From CAYSCZ01 sp051155775 (lineage in GTDB: Bacteria; Bacteroidota; Bacteroidia; Cytophagales; Cyclobacteriaceae): a stretch of DNA of 64,000 nucleotides. The translations under genes and the position numbers were made by a program. How positions within the stretch are numbered: position 1 is the stretch's first letter; every line of letters begins with the position of its first letter. Under the pieces are notes generated by a model, which was given only the letters and a program-made list of their open reading frames with translations, was not told where the DNA came from and searched no databases. The stretch spans positions 1-64,000 of the forward strand of contig DAXETV010000017.1 in assembly GCA_051155775.1 (NCBI GenBank), in the 5' to 3' direction. Below, piece after piece: positions 17,955 to 26,964 of this stretch.

Positions 17955-19126
17955 TAATTAATAAGTTCAGTAGCTTTTATTCTTGTTTCTTTATCTGTAT
18001 TAATAAAATCTTCTATTCCAGGCTTTTCCACAAAATGAACTTTCTCTAAACATTCTTCTATCACCTCAGACATCTCCAAAAAACCAATTTTATCGGATAA
18101 AAATTTGCTAACCGCTATTTCATTTGCGGCATTCAGCACACATGGTTGGTTCCCACCTTTGTTTATTGCGGTGTAGGCTAACTCCAGGTTTCTGAATGTT
18201 TCAGTATCTGGTTCTTCAAAATTTAAAGTGCTTGGTTTACTAAAATCGTACCTTGGAAAATCCGAATAATACCGGTCAGGGTAACTCAAAGCAAACTGTA
18301 TGGGTATACGCATATCAGGAATACCAAGTTGAGCCTTAATAGAGCCGTCCTCAAATTGTACCATGGAGTGAATGATTGACTGTGGATGTACGACTACTTC
18401 CACCTGATCTATGGTCACGTTGAATAGCCATTTTGCTTCTATCACTTCCAAACCTTTATTCATTAGAGAGGCAGAATCAATGGTAACTTTAGCACCCATG
18501 TCCCAGTTGGGGTGTTTTAAGGCTTCTTTTTTAGAGATATTTTTCAACTCCTTTCTCTTTTTGCCTCTGAATGGTCCACCCGAAGCAGTGAGAATTATTT
18601 TTTCTATTGGATTATTAAATTCCCCGATCAAACATTGAAAAATGGCTGAATGTTCTGAATCAACCGGATAAATGTTTACACCATTCTTTTTGGCCAAGCC
18701 TGTAATTAAATCACCAGCCACAACCAGGGTTTCTTTATTGGCCAAAGCAATGCTTTTCCCGGAATTAATTGCCGATATGGTAGGTTTTAACCCTGAATAA
18801 CCAACCAGGGCTGTCAATACCAGATCTATACTGTCCATGGTTACAATGGATGAGATAGCCTCGACCCCTGAAAAAACTTTTATGTTATATTTATTAAGTG
18901 CAGACTGAACTTCCTCGTAGCACTCGTCATTCCCAATGACAATTGCATTTGGCTTAAACTTGATTGATTGCTCTATAAGTAAACCGGCATTATTATTAGC
19001 CGTTAATACTTCCACAACAAATCGATCAGGATGCCTGCTAATCACATCAAGCGTCTGAGTGCCGATTGAACCTGTTGATCCGAGAATCGCTATCCTCTTC
19101 GGATCATATACTTCATTATGTTGCAT
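17954..19126 (-). CDS. dxr: 1-deoxy-D-xylulose 5-phosphate reductoisomerase
   Basis: 390 residues, normal length. The NADPH-binding GSTGSIGTQTLDVI opens the protein (residues 16-29), the active-site region holds LANKETLVVAGD and PVDSEHSAIFQCL, and the substrate loop includes GGPFRGK and MGAKVTIDSASLMNKGLEVIEA (acid and base residues for metal and phosphate). It makes 2-C-methyl-D-erythritol 4-phosphate, the first committed step of the MEP isoprenoid pathway. It overlaps rseP by one base and the upstream GH3 gene by 11 bp. Confidence 0.98.
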   Translation of the reverse strand: MQHNEVYDPKRIAILGSTGSIGTQTLDVISRHPDRFVVEVLTANNNAGLLIEQSIKFKPNAIVIGNDECYEEVQSALNKYNIKVFSGVEAISSIVTMDSIDLVLTALVGYSGLKPTISAINSGKSIALANKETLVVAGDLITGLAKKNGVNIYPVDSEHSAIFQCLIGEFNNPIEKIILTASGGPFRGKKRKELKNISKKEALKHPNWDMGAKVTIDSASLMNKGLEVIEAKWLFNVTIDQVEVVVHPQSIIHSMVQFEDGSIKAQLGIPDMRIPIQFALSYPDRYYSDFPRYDFSKPSTLNFEEPDTETFRNLELAYTAINKGGNQPCVLNAANEIAVSKFLSDKIGFLEMSEVIEECLEKVHFVEKPGIEDFINTDKETRIKATELIN

Positions 19127-20627
19127 CTTTAATTGTATCGAGCTTGTTTAACTTATCTGCTATCCTTCTGTCATTAGCTAGACGGGGCACTTTATTCTGA
19201 CCTCCAAGTTTACCTTCAGATTTCATATAGTTTATAAATGATCCATTCCTGAGTGAAAAAATCTTTAATGGCCTCAACACATTACCAGAAATCAAATCAT
19301 CATAATATGGATTTAATTTCCGAAGGCACAAATCTAATTCTTTTTCGAAGCTGCTCAAATCATTAGGTTCTTTTGCGAACTCAATATACCACTCATGTAA
19401 AGGTAAACCTTCTTTGGGCGTAACCTTGGGAGCAACCGTAAACTCAACCAACTCCACTTCAGGAAATTTCTTTTGTGCATTAAAAATGGCCCTTTCCACT
19501 TCTTCACCTATAACATGTTCCCCGAAAGCTGAAATAAAGTGTTTTATTCTTCCAGTTACTACTAATCGGGGCGGGTTTAAGGATAAAAACTTAACGGTAT
19601 CTCCAATAGAATAGCCCCATAAGCCTGCATTGCTGTTGATGATCAAAGCATAATTCACACCAGTTTCTACCTGATCAATAGAATATCTTGGTGGATTATT
19701 TTCAAAATATTTATCTGCAGGAATGAATTCAAAAAATATGCCGGTATTAACCAAAAGTAAAAGCCCCTCTTTTTCCTGACTATCCTGATACGCAATAAAT
19801 CCTTCAGAGGCAGGGTAAGTTTCAATAGCATCAACTTTTTTTCCGATGCTTTCAAAAAGTTTTTTTCTGTAAGGCTCAAAGTTCACTCCTCCATACACAA
19901 ACAAAGAAAAATTTGGGAATAGTTCTTTGATCTTTTTTCCGCTCCTCTCACTCAGTTTATCTAAATACATTTGTACCCATGGAGGAATGCCGGAGATTAA
20001 TCGCATGTCCTGATCAATCGTTTCCTCAACAATCTTATCCACTTTTGCTTCCCAGTCTTCCATGCAATTTGTGTCATAACTAGGCAGCTGATTACGACGC
20101 AGATATCCGGGTACATGATGATTTACTAATCCTGATAAACGACCTGTGTTGATTCCTGAGGTTTTTGTTAGCACCGGACTGCCTGACAGAAATATCATTT
20201 TACCATCAATAAACGCTGTGTTTCTGGTATTATTGATGTAACTAAGTAGTGCATTTCTTGCGCTATTGATATGATTTGGTATAGAGTCTTTAGTAACCGG
20301 TATATATTTTGTGCCTGAGGTGGTGCCGGATGTCTTGGCAAAGTATGCGGGTTTTCCCGGCCAGAGCACATTAGGTTGCCCTTCCAACAAAAGATCTATA
20401 TAATATTTCAACCCTTCATAGTCTTTTATGGGTACTGCATTTTTAAAATCATCATAATTATTGATATCCTTAAAATTATGGTCATTTCCATATATTGTTT
20501 TTATACTTTTATTTACTAAAACCTTTAGGGTCCTGGATTGATATTTATCAGCATTATTTGAAAATTTGTATTGGTTTTTTGCAATGATTTTTGCTAATGG
20601 CTTGCTTAACAAAGGTTTGATGCTCAT
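19116..20627 (-). CDS. GH3-family acyl-acid-amido synthetase-like protein
   Basis: 503 residues of the GH3 (auxin-responsive) adenylating superfamily. The ATP-binding motif is KTSGTTSGTKYIPVT (about residues 109-123). The family's YPASEGFIAYQD and GLWGYSIGDTVKF blocks follow, with FGEHVIGEEVERAI near the C-terminus. Plant members join amino acids to acyl acids; the bacterial substrates are unknown. It overlaps dxr by 11 bp, so the three genes GH3-dxr-rseP look like one operon. Confidence 0.9.
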   Translation of the reverse strand: MSIKPLLSKPLAKIIAKNQYKFSNNADKYQSRTLKVLVNKSIKTIYGNDHNFKDINNYDDFKNAVPIKDYEGLKYYIDLLLEGQPNVLWPGKPAYFAKTSGTTSGTKYIPVTKDSIPNHINSARNALLSYINNTRNTAFIDGKMIFLSGSPVLTKTSGINTGRLSGLVNHHVPGYLRRNQLPSYDTNCMEDWEAKVDKIVEETIDQDMRLISGIPPWVQMYLDKLSERSGKKIKELFPNFSLFVYGGVNFEPYRKKLFESIGKKVDAIETYPASEGFIAYQDSQEKEGLLLLVNTGIFFEFIPADKYFENNPPRYSIDQVETGVNYALIINSNAGLWGYSIGDTVKFLSLNPPRLVVTGRIKHFISAFGEHVIGEEVERAIFNAQKKFPEVELVEFTVAPKVTPKEGLPLHEWYIEFAKEPNDLSSFEKELDLCLRKLNPYYDDLISGNVLRPLKIFSLRNGSFINYMKSEGKLGGQNKVPRLANDRRIADKLNKLDTIKDAT

Positions 20628-20646
20628 AAATATTATTTTTTATAAA

Positions 20647-20686
20647 GATTAAAAAATTCTAACGATTAGATGATTAAAGATTCTAA
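20647..20686. repeat. imperfect direct repeat between GH3 and the DegP-type gene
   Basis: GATTAAAAAATTCTAA (20647-20662) and GATTAAAGATTCTAA (20672-20686) are nearly the same 15-16 nt word, 25 bp apart, filling the 71-bp region between two divergent starts. A binding site or chance in AT-rich DNA are both possible. Confidence 0.3.
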
Positions 20687-20698
20687 AGATTGAAAATA

Positions 20699-22153
20699 AT
20701 GAAGTACTTAATAACGATTATTCTAGGTATGTTATCGGGATTTATAGGTTGTTTTATTTATTTGAACACCATAAACCCTCAATTTATTAAGCCATCATAT
20801 GACGAAACCAAAGCAGAAATAATCACCACCAAAAATGAAAAAACAGTTACTAAGGATGAATCTAATGATACTGCTCAAGCCAGGGCTTACAATCAGATAC
20901 CTCAAAACTTTGAGTTGGCTTCCAACAACGCCACGCAAAGTGTGGTCTTTATCCAGACATTAAACGAATATCGCACGGGTAGTTTATTTGATTGGTTCTT
21001 TGAACCCAGGACCTCACAAAGAGTGGGTAGCGGATCAGGTGTGATATTTTCTCAAGACGGATATATTGTTACTAATAATCATGTGATAGAGGATGCAGAT
21101 CAAATAAAGGTGATATTGGGGAAAAATTCTTATGATGCTACGCTTGTCGGTGCTGATCCATCATCTGACCTGGCACTTATAAAAATTGAGGATCAAAATC
21201 TAAAAAAAATCACATTGGGCTCATCTCAGGAAGTTGAGGTGGGCCAATGGGTTTTGGCTGTGGGGAATCCCTTTAATCTTACTTCTACCGTTACGGCAGG
21301 CATAGTAAGTGCTAAAGGAAGGAATATAAACCTGCTAAGGGAGAAGTTTCCAATAGAGTCCTTCATTCAAACTGATGCAGCCATAAATCCCGGAAATAGT
21401 GGAGGTGCTTTAGTCAATATTAAAGGGGAACTGATTGGTATAAATACAGCCATTCTGTCTCAAACCGGTTCATATGCCGGCTATGGATTCGCAGTGCCTG
21501 TTGATATAGTAAAAAAAGTTGTTAATGATTTAATTAAATACGGGGAGGTTCAGAAAGCATTTATAGGGGCTGATTTTATTGATATAGATAGTGAAATAGC
21601 TGAAAAATTGAACCTTGAATCAACTGAAGGTGTGCTGGTCACCTATGTTCAAAGAAATGGATCTGCAGACAAAGCAGGTATTAATAAGGGTGATATTCTT
21701 TTAAGTTTGAATGGTAAAAAACTTAAGAACAAAACCGAGCTGGAAGAATTATTGGCCTATAAATACCCTGGTGAAAACATTGAATTGATCGTCAAAAGAA
21801 ATGGCAAACAATTTACTAAAAAAGTAACACTCACCAATAAAGAAGGCACAACAGGTATCATAACAAAAAGTGTTGTGAAATCAGAATCACTGGGCGTGAC
21901 CTTTGAGGCAGTTCCTAAAGTTGAGAAAGATTTGTTAGGGATAAATAATGGTATCGAAATAAAGGATATAGAAAGCTATGGCTTCTTCAGCAGATTAGAT
22001 ATACCTGAAGGATTTATAATAACTGAAATAAACAATAATCAGGTTGAAACACCCGAAGCGTTGATAAGGATTCTGGAAAATATAAGAGGGAGAGTAATTA
22101 TTAGTGGTGTCGACAGAAAAGGAAGAAAACTATTCTATCCATACATTTTCTAG
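20699..22153 (+). CDS. DegP/HtrA-type periplasmic serine protease with two PDZ domains
   Basis: 484 residues from the ATG at 20699 (a TTG three codons earlier is less likely). One N-terminal hydrophobic segment anchors or exports it. The trypsin-like catalytic triad is His128 (in NNHVIEDAD), Asp157 (DLALIKIE) and Ser234 (GNSGGAL). A PDZ domain with GVLVTYVQRNGSADKAGINKGDILLS is at about 275-370 and a second, more divergent one at about 385-480. Such proteases degrade or refold damaged envelope proteins. Its stop codon abuts the dnaA stop with no base between. Confidence 0.95.
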   Translation: MKYLITIILGMLSGFIGCFIYLNTINPQFIKPSYDETKAEIITTKNEKTVTKDESNDTAQARAYNQIPQNFELASNNATQSVVFIQTLNEYRTGSLFDWFFEPRTSQRVGSGSGVIFSQDGYIVTNNHVIEDADQIKVILGKNSYDATLVGADPSSDLALIKIEDQNLKKITLGSSQEVEVGQWVLAVGNPFNLTSTVTAGIVSAKGRNINLLREKFPIESFIQTDAAINPGNSGGALVNIKGELIGINTAILSQTGSYAGYGFAVPVDIVKKVVNDLIKYGEVQKAFIGADFIDIDSEIAEKLNLESTEGVLVTYVQRNGSADKAGINKGDILLSLNGKKLKNKTELEELLAYKYPGENIELIVKRNGKQFTKKVTLTNKEGTTGIITKSVVKSESLGVTFEAVPKVEKDLLGINNGIEIKDIESYGFFSRLDIPEGFIITEINNNQVETPEALIRILENIRGRVIISGVDRKGRKLFYPYIF

Positions 22154-23599
22154 TCAGATACTTTTCATTTTTAGCTTTTTTCTGAGCTCATTGATTGAAT
22201 TCTTGAATCGATTATCAATATCTATCATATCATTGACGGATTGTACAGCGTGGATCACCGTACTGTGATCCCTTCCTCCAAAATGGTAACCGATAGATTT
22301 CAAAGAATGGTTAGTGTACTCCTTGGCAAAATACATTGCCACCTGTCTGGCAATAACAATTTCTTTTTTTCTGGTCTTGGCCTTCAGGTCGTCCTGATCA
22401 ACCTTAAAATACTCTGAAACCGTTTTTTGTATAAAATCAATACCTACTTCAGAATCAATATCCTGGACGATATTTTTTAATATCTGCTTGGCTAGTTCCA
22501 GATCAATATCTTTTCGTGTCAGTGAGGCATGGGCAATTAAAGAAATCAATACACCTTCCAATTCACGAATATTGGTATCCACACTATAGGCAAGATATTC
22601 AGAAACATCATCAGGTATGTAGATTCCATCATCCTGCATCTTTTTTTGAACGATTGCCATTCTCGTTTCAAAATCAGGTTGTTGTAAGTCAGCTGTTAAT
22701 CCCCACTTAAAGCGTGACACCAGACGCTCCTGAAGACCTTTTAAATCACGGGGCGCGCAATCCGAGGTCATGATGATTTGTTTGCCATTTTGATGCAGAT
22801 GGTTGAATATGTGAAAAAATATTTCCTGGGTTTTCTCTTTATCTTTTAAGAACTGAATGTCATCAATAATTAATATATCAACATTCAGGTAATAATTTAT
22901 AAAATTCTGAACCTCGTGGTTTTTTAGTGCTTCTATGAATTGACTGGTAAACTTTTCGGAAGCTACATACAAAACAAATTTATCAATGAGACCATTTTTG
23001 ATATCATTACCAATAGCTTGTATTAAATGGGTCTTACCCAAACCCACACCGCCATAGATCATCAAAGGATTAAATGATGTAACACCCGGTTTTTTAGCAA
23101 CGGCATATCCTGCGGACCTGGCAAGCCTGTTACAGTCCCCTTCGATAAAAGTATCAAAGAGATATAGTGGATTAAGGTGTGAATCCTGGTGTTGAGAATC
23201 AATATCGGGTAATTCGAATGGGCTATTGAACTTGCCATTCAATTCATATTTGCCATTGGTGAATTTATTGGATGTCGACTTCTGATTAGAAATATTTACA
23301 GAAAGTGGTTCTTTGTTATTGTTACCTTTATCAATAATTACTGAATACTCCAACCTGGCATGATCACCAATTTCTTTAATGATCGCTTCCTTCAGCAGGT
23401 GAACAAAGTTGTCCTCCAACCATTCGTAAAAAAATTGGCTGGGTACCTGGATTGTCAAAACCTGATTTTCAATCTTTAATGGTTGTATGGGCAGGAACCA
23501 CGTTTTAAAGCTCTGTTCGGGCACTTTATCTTTTATGTACGATAAACAGTTATCCCACAATTGTTGGTGCATAGCGCTTTCTTCTATTGATTGGATCAA
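22154..23599 (-). CDS. dnaA: chromosomal replication initiator DnaA
   Basis: 481 residues in this frame; a start at residue 10 (MHQQLWDNC, about 23572) would better fit the family. Domain I is about 10-90, domain III is the AAA+ core with Walker A GGVGLGKTHL (about 184-193) and Walker B VDILIIDDIQFL, and domain IV is the C-terminal helix-turn-helix with GGRDHSTVIHAV (about 447-458) that binds DnaA boxes. It opens the origin and also regulates transcription. No cluster of TTATCCACA boxes is visible nearby, so the origin is probably elsewhere. Confidence 0.98.
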   Translation of the reverse strand: MIQSIEESAMHQQLWDNCLSYIKDKVPEQSFKTWFLPIQPLKIENQVLTIQVPSQFFYEWLEDNFVHLLKEAIIKEIGDHARLEYSVIIDKGNNNKEPLSVNISNQKSTSNKFTNGKYELNGKFNSPFELPDIDSQHQDSHLNPLYLFDTFIEGDCNRLARSAGYAVAKKPGVTSFNPLMIYGGVGLGKTHLIQAIGNDIKNGLIDKFVLYVASEKFTSQFIEALKNHEVQNFINYYLNVDILIIDDIQFLKDKEKTQEIFFHIFNHLHQNGKQIIMTSDCAPRDLKGLQERLVSRFKWGLTADLQQPDFETRMAIVQKKMQDDGIYIPDDVSEYLAYSVDTNIRELEGVLISLIAHASLTRKDIDLELAKQILKNIVQDIDSEVGIDFIQKTVSEYFKVDQDDLKAKTRKKEIVIARQVAMYFAKEYTNHSLKSIGYHFGGRDHSTVIHAVQSVNDMIDIDNRFKNSINELRKKLKMKSI

Positions 23600-23826
23600 T
23601 ACTTCTACAATATACTTAAATTAACCGTTTTTTATTTTTGGGGAATATCAAATTTGAAGTAATTTTCACTAAGAAAAAAATGCGAAAAGGTCTTGACTTT
23701 TTAATATCGTGCTTAATTCGCAGTATTGATGGATTTAAATTTAATTATCTTGAAAAAATGCAACAGTAGATAATAAGAAATCAAGAACAGATTTTAAATA
23801 AGTAATTTCACCTACAAAAATTTTAT

Positions 23827-24822
23827 ATGGCTCATTTAGATTTTTCCGAATTCTCATCAGTCTCAAAAGAAGAATGGTTGAGAAAGCTTTCTAAAGATTT
23901 TAAAGATGATAATGTTCAGATGCCTGAATGGGAATTGGATGGAGATGTTGTCAACATTTACTATGACAGTTCTGATCTGGAGCATATAAGAATGCCCAAT
24001 GAATTATTTAGCGCAATCGAGCCTCCGGTATTTTTAAGATACCTATCCGGGGACTACTTTCCGAATGAGGGCATCCCAAAAGGTAATTACTTTATACGTA
24101 ACCTAAAGCTGTCCGACAAGATTAAAGGTGCAATAAGCAAAGACTCATTTATCGAATCGGATGATACTGATATCCTTGAATCCTATAAAGATATAACCTC
24201 AAATATGCTTATTGATCAAAGCCATAAAATTAATGAACTAAGTTTCATCCAAAGTTCAGCTTTAGTCAAAATGGCATACCGTCTTCCGGGTGTGCAATCC
24301 TCTAAATATGAGCTAGGCACATTGTATGAGCAGCTCATTGATTTTATGAATGGAAAACTGGCCGGGGGTAACTTAGCTAACGACATGCTGGGAAAAGCAG
24401 TAATTCATGTGACAGCCACGAATAAGTTTTATCTGGATATTGTTCGGTTGCGAACCTTAAGGTTTATGCTCTCAAAAATATTATCTCATTATGATAAAGC
24501 GCTTAAACCTTCTTCCATTAAGATAATTTATGAAGTTCCTTTATTTTATTTAGAAGATGAATACAAAAATATTCTTAGTAATACCACCAATGCGTTGAGT
24601 GGATTTTTAGGAATGAGTGATTACATTGTACTTAAACCTTTTCAAAAAAGCAACCCGGTTTTTGCTGATCGAATCACAACCAATGTTTTCAATATTATTA
24701 ATGAAGAGTCTCTAATATCAAAGGTTATTGATCCTGCCGGCGGATCATATTTCTTTGAATCATTGACCTACAATCTATGCAGAGCCAGTTGGGAATCATA
24801 TCTATCAAATCAAAAGAATTAA
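23827..24822 (+). CDS. mutA: methylmalonyl-CoA mutase small subunit, short form
   Basis: 331 residues with recognisable mutase barrel signatures, including AYRLPGVQSS and VIDPAGGSYFFESLT, the counterpart of EIDPWGGSYHIEKLT in the partner. It has no cobalamin-binding domain (no DxHxxG) and stops where the barrel ends, so it is about half the length of the classical small subunit. It is presumed non-catalytic and to pair with MutB. The mutB ATG follows after 5 bp. The enzyme interconverts succinyl-CoA and methylmalonyl-CoA in propionate metabolism. Confidence 0.85.
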   Translation: MAHLDFSEFSSVSKEEWLRKLSKDFKDDNVQMPEWELDGDVVNIYYDSSDLEHIRMPNELFSAIEPPVFLRYLSGDYFPNEGIPKGNYFIRNLKLSDKIKGAISKDSFIESDDTDILESYKDITSNMLIDQSHKINELSFIQSSALVKMAYRLPGVQSSKYELGTLYEQLIDFMNGKLAGGNLANDMLGKAVIHVTATNKFYLDIVRLRTLRFMLSKILSHYDKALKPSSIKIIYEVPLFYLEDEYKNILSNTTNALSGFLGMSDYIVLKPFQKSNPVFADRITTNVFNIINEESLISKVIDPAGGSYFFESLTYNLCRASWESYLSNQKN

Positions 24823-24827
24823 TCCTC

Positions 24828-26933
24828 ATGAACAAACCAATATTTAATAATTTAACCTTTGATGCGCTTATTAATACTAATAATGATAATCAAGCGATTT
24901 CTTCTAATGGCAGGTCATTGGATACTATCACAGATATCCAGGGTTTTAATCACCTTCCGTTTTCGGCAGGATTGCCCCCATACCTGAGAGGACCCTATTC
25001 ATCCATGTATTTTAAAAGGCCATGGACGGTAAGACAATATTCCGGCTTTTCTACAGCTAAAGAATCTAATGAATTTTACAGAAGAAATTTAGAAGCGGGA
25101 CAAAAGGGATTGTCGGTGGCCTTTGACTTACCAACGCACAGAGGCTATGACAGTGATCATCCAAGGGTGGTCGGTGATGTCGGAAAAGCGGGGGTAGCAG
25201 TAGATTCTCTCCAGGATATGCAGATTCTGTTTGATGGCATACCGCTGGATAAGATGTCTGTTTCAATGACTATGAATGGTGCAGTAATTCCTGTGATGGC
25301 ATTTTATATAGTGGCTGCAGAAAAGCAAGGGGTAAAACCTGAGCAGCTTAGTGGTACCATTCAGAATGATATCCTCAAAGAATTCATGGTTAGAAATACT
25401 TTCATTTACCCTCCAAAACCTTCCATGAAAATAATCGGAGATATTTTTAGCTACACCGCTAACAACATGCCTCGATTCAATTCAATAAGTGTGAGTGGTT
25501 ATCACATGCATGAAGCAGGGGCAACAGCTGAAATAGAGCTGGCTTTTACGTTGGCAGACGGGCTTGAATATATCCGAACTGGCTTAGATGCAGGGCTTAG
25601 TATTGACAATTTCGCGCCTCGTATCTCCTTCTTTTGGGGTATAGGGATGGATTTTTATACCCAGATTGCCAAAATGAGAGCAGGCAGACTGCTGTGGGCT
25701 AAGATTATAAAACAATTTAATCCCACTAACCCTAAATCAATGGCACTAAGGACCCACTGTCAAACATCTGGCTGGAGTCTTACCGAACAAGATCCGTACA
25801 ATAATGTCACCAGGACTTGTATTGAAGCTTTGGCAGCTGCTTTTGGTCATACCCAGTCATTACATACCAATGCCCTCGACGAAGCCATTGCATTGCCAAG
25901 TGACTATACAGCCAAAATTGCTCGTGAGACCCAACTCTTCCTTCAAAAAGATATTGACATTACCAAAGAAATTGATCCATGGGGTGGATCATATCATATA
26001 GAAAAACTGACCGGAGAACTATGCGACAATGCATGGGGAATTATTCAGGAAATTGAAAAAATGGGTGGTATGGCTAAATCCATTGAGCAGGGTTATCCAA
26101 AACGTAAGATCGAAGAGGCCGCAGCAGAAAAACAAGCCAGGATTGAAAATCAAAGAGACATCATTGTTGGTGTAAATAAATATAAGTCGGATGAAGAGAC
26201 GGCCCTTAATTTATTGGAAGTTGATAATGTAAAGGTTCGAAAAGAGCAGGTGGATCGAATCAATAAAATAAAGAATGAAAGGGCCACTGAAAAAGCAGAG
26301 CATAGCTTGAATGCCATAACAAAAAGTGCGGAAAGTGGGGAAGGTAACCTCTTGGAGCTGGCCATTGATGCCGCACGAAACCAATGTACGCTTGGGGAAA
26401 TTTCTTATGCCATGGAGAAGGTTTTTGGCAGATATCGGCCTCAGTCTTCCATTTTTACAGGGGTATATGCTTCTGAAATGAAGGACAATGATATGTTTAA
26501 CGAAGTTCAAAAACTAACGGACAGGTTTGAAGAACAGGAGGGACGGAGACCAAGGATATTAATTGCCAAAATGGGACAGGATGGGCACGACAGAGGTTCT
26601 AAAGTCATCGCTACAAGTTTTGCAGACCTTGGGTTTGATGTAGATGTAGGGCCATTATTCAGCACACCAGAAGAAGCAGCTACCCAAGCCATAGAAAACG
26701 ATGTTGATATTATTGGAGTATCTAGTCTGGCTGCAGGCCATAAAACCCTGATCCCACAATTAATCGAAGAACTCAAAAAGATTGGTAGTGATGACATACT
26801 GATTGCTGCTGGTGGCATCATCCCTCATCAGGACTATGACTTTCTATTCAGTAAAGGCGTACATTTTATTTTTGGGCCGGGAACATACATACCTAAAGCA
26901 GCCCGGGATATAATCACAAAACTTCTGGAGTAA
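24828..26933 (+). CDS. mutB: methylmalonyl-CoA mutase large (catalytic) subunit
   Basis: 701 residues from the ATG at 24828; the frame can be extended 17 codons into mutA, but the stop-to-ATG spacing favours this start. The CoA-binding TIM barrel contains PWTVRQYSGFSTAKESNEFYR, GQKGLSVAFDLPTHRGYDSDHPRV and SISVSGYHMHEAGATA (split here). The C-terminal cobalamin domain (about 560-700) has GQDGHDRGSK with His587 as the lower cobalt ligand, and GVSSLAAGHKTL and the final GGIIPHQDYDFL. It needs adenosylcobalamin. No mutase-repair chaperone (MeaB/ArgK) gene is adjacent. Confidence 0.97.
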   Translation: MNKPIFNNLTFDALINTNNDNQAISSNGRSLDTITDIQGFNHLPFSAGLPPYLRGPYSSMYFKRPWTVRQYSGFSTAKESNEFYRRNLEAGQKGLSVAFDLPTHRGYDSDHPRVVGDVGKAGVAVDSLQDMQILFDGIPLDKMSVSMTMNGAVIPVMAFYIVAAEKQGVKPEQLSGTIQNDILKEFMVRNTFIYPPKPSMKIIGDIFSYTANNMPRFNSISVSGYHMHEAGATAEIELAFTLADGLEYIRTGLDAGLSIDNFAPRISFFWGIGMDFYTQIAKMRAGRLLWAKIIKQFNPTNPKSMALRTHCQTSGWSLTEQDPYNNVTRTCIEALAAAFGHTQSLHTNALDEAIALPSDYTAKIARETQLFLQKDIDITKEIDPWGGSYHIEKLTGELCDNAWGIIQEIEKMGGMAKSIEQGYPKRKIEEAAAEKQARIENQRDIIVGVNKYKSDEETALNLLEVDNVKVRKEQVDRINKIKNERATEKAEHSLNAITKSAESGEGNLLELAIDAARNQCTLGEISYAMEKVFGRYRPQSSIFTGVYASEMKDNDMFNEVQKLTDRFEEQEGRRPRILIAKMGQDGHDRGSKVIATSFADLGFDVDVGPLFSTPEEAATQAIENDVDIIGVSSLAAGHKTLIPQLIEELKKIGSDDILIAAGGIIPHQDYDFLFSKGVHFIFGPGTYIPKAARDIITKLLE

Positions 26934-26964
26934 TTTTAGTATCTTTATACTAAAATATACTACC

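Noticed and set aside
23600..23826. Possible replication origin upstream of dnaA
   Set aside because: The region is AT-rich, but I see no cluster of TTATCCACA boxes; the only near matches are single and inside genes (for example near 49466). Gene dnaA often lies away from the origin in this phylum.
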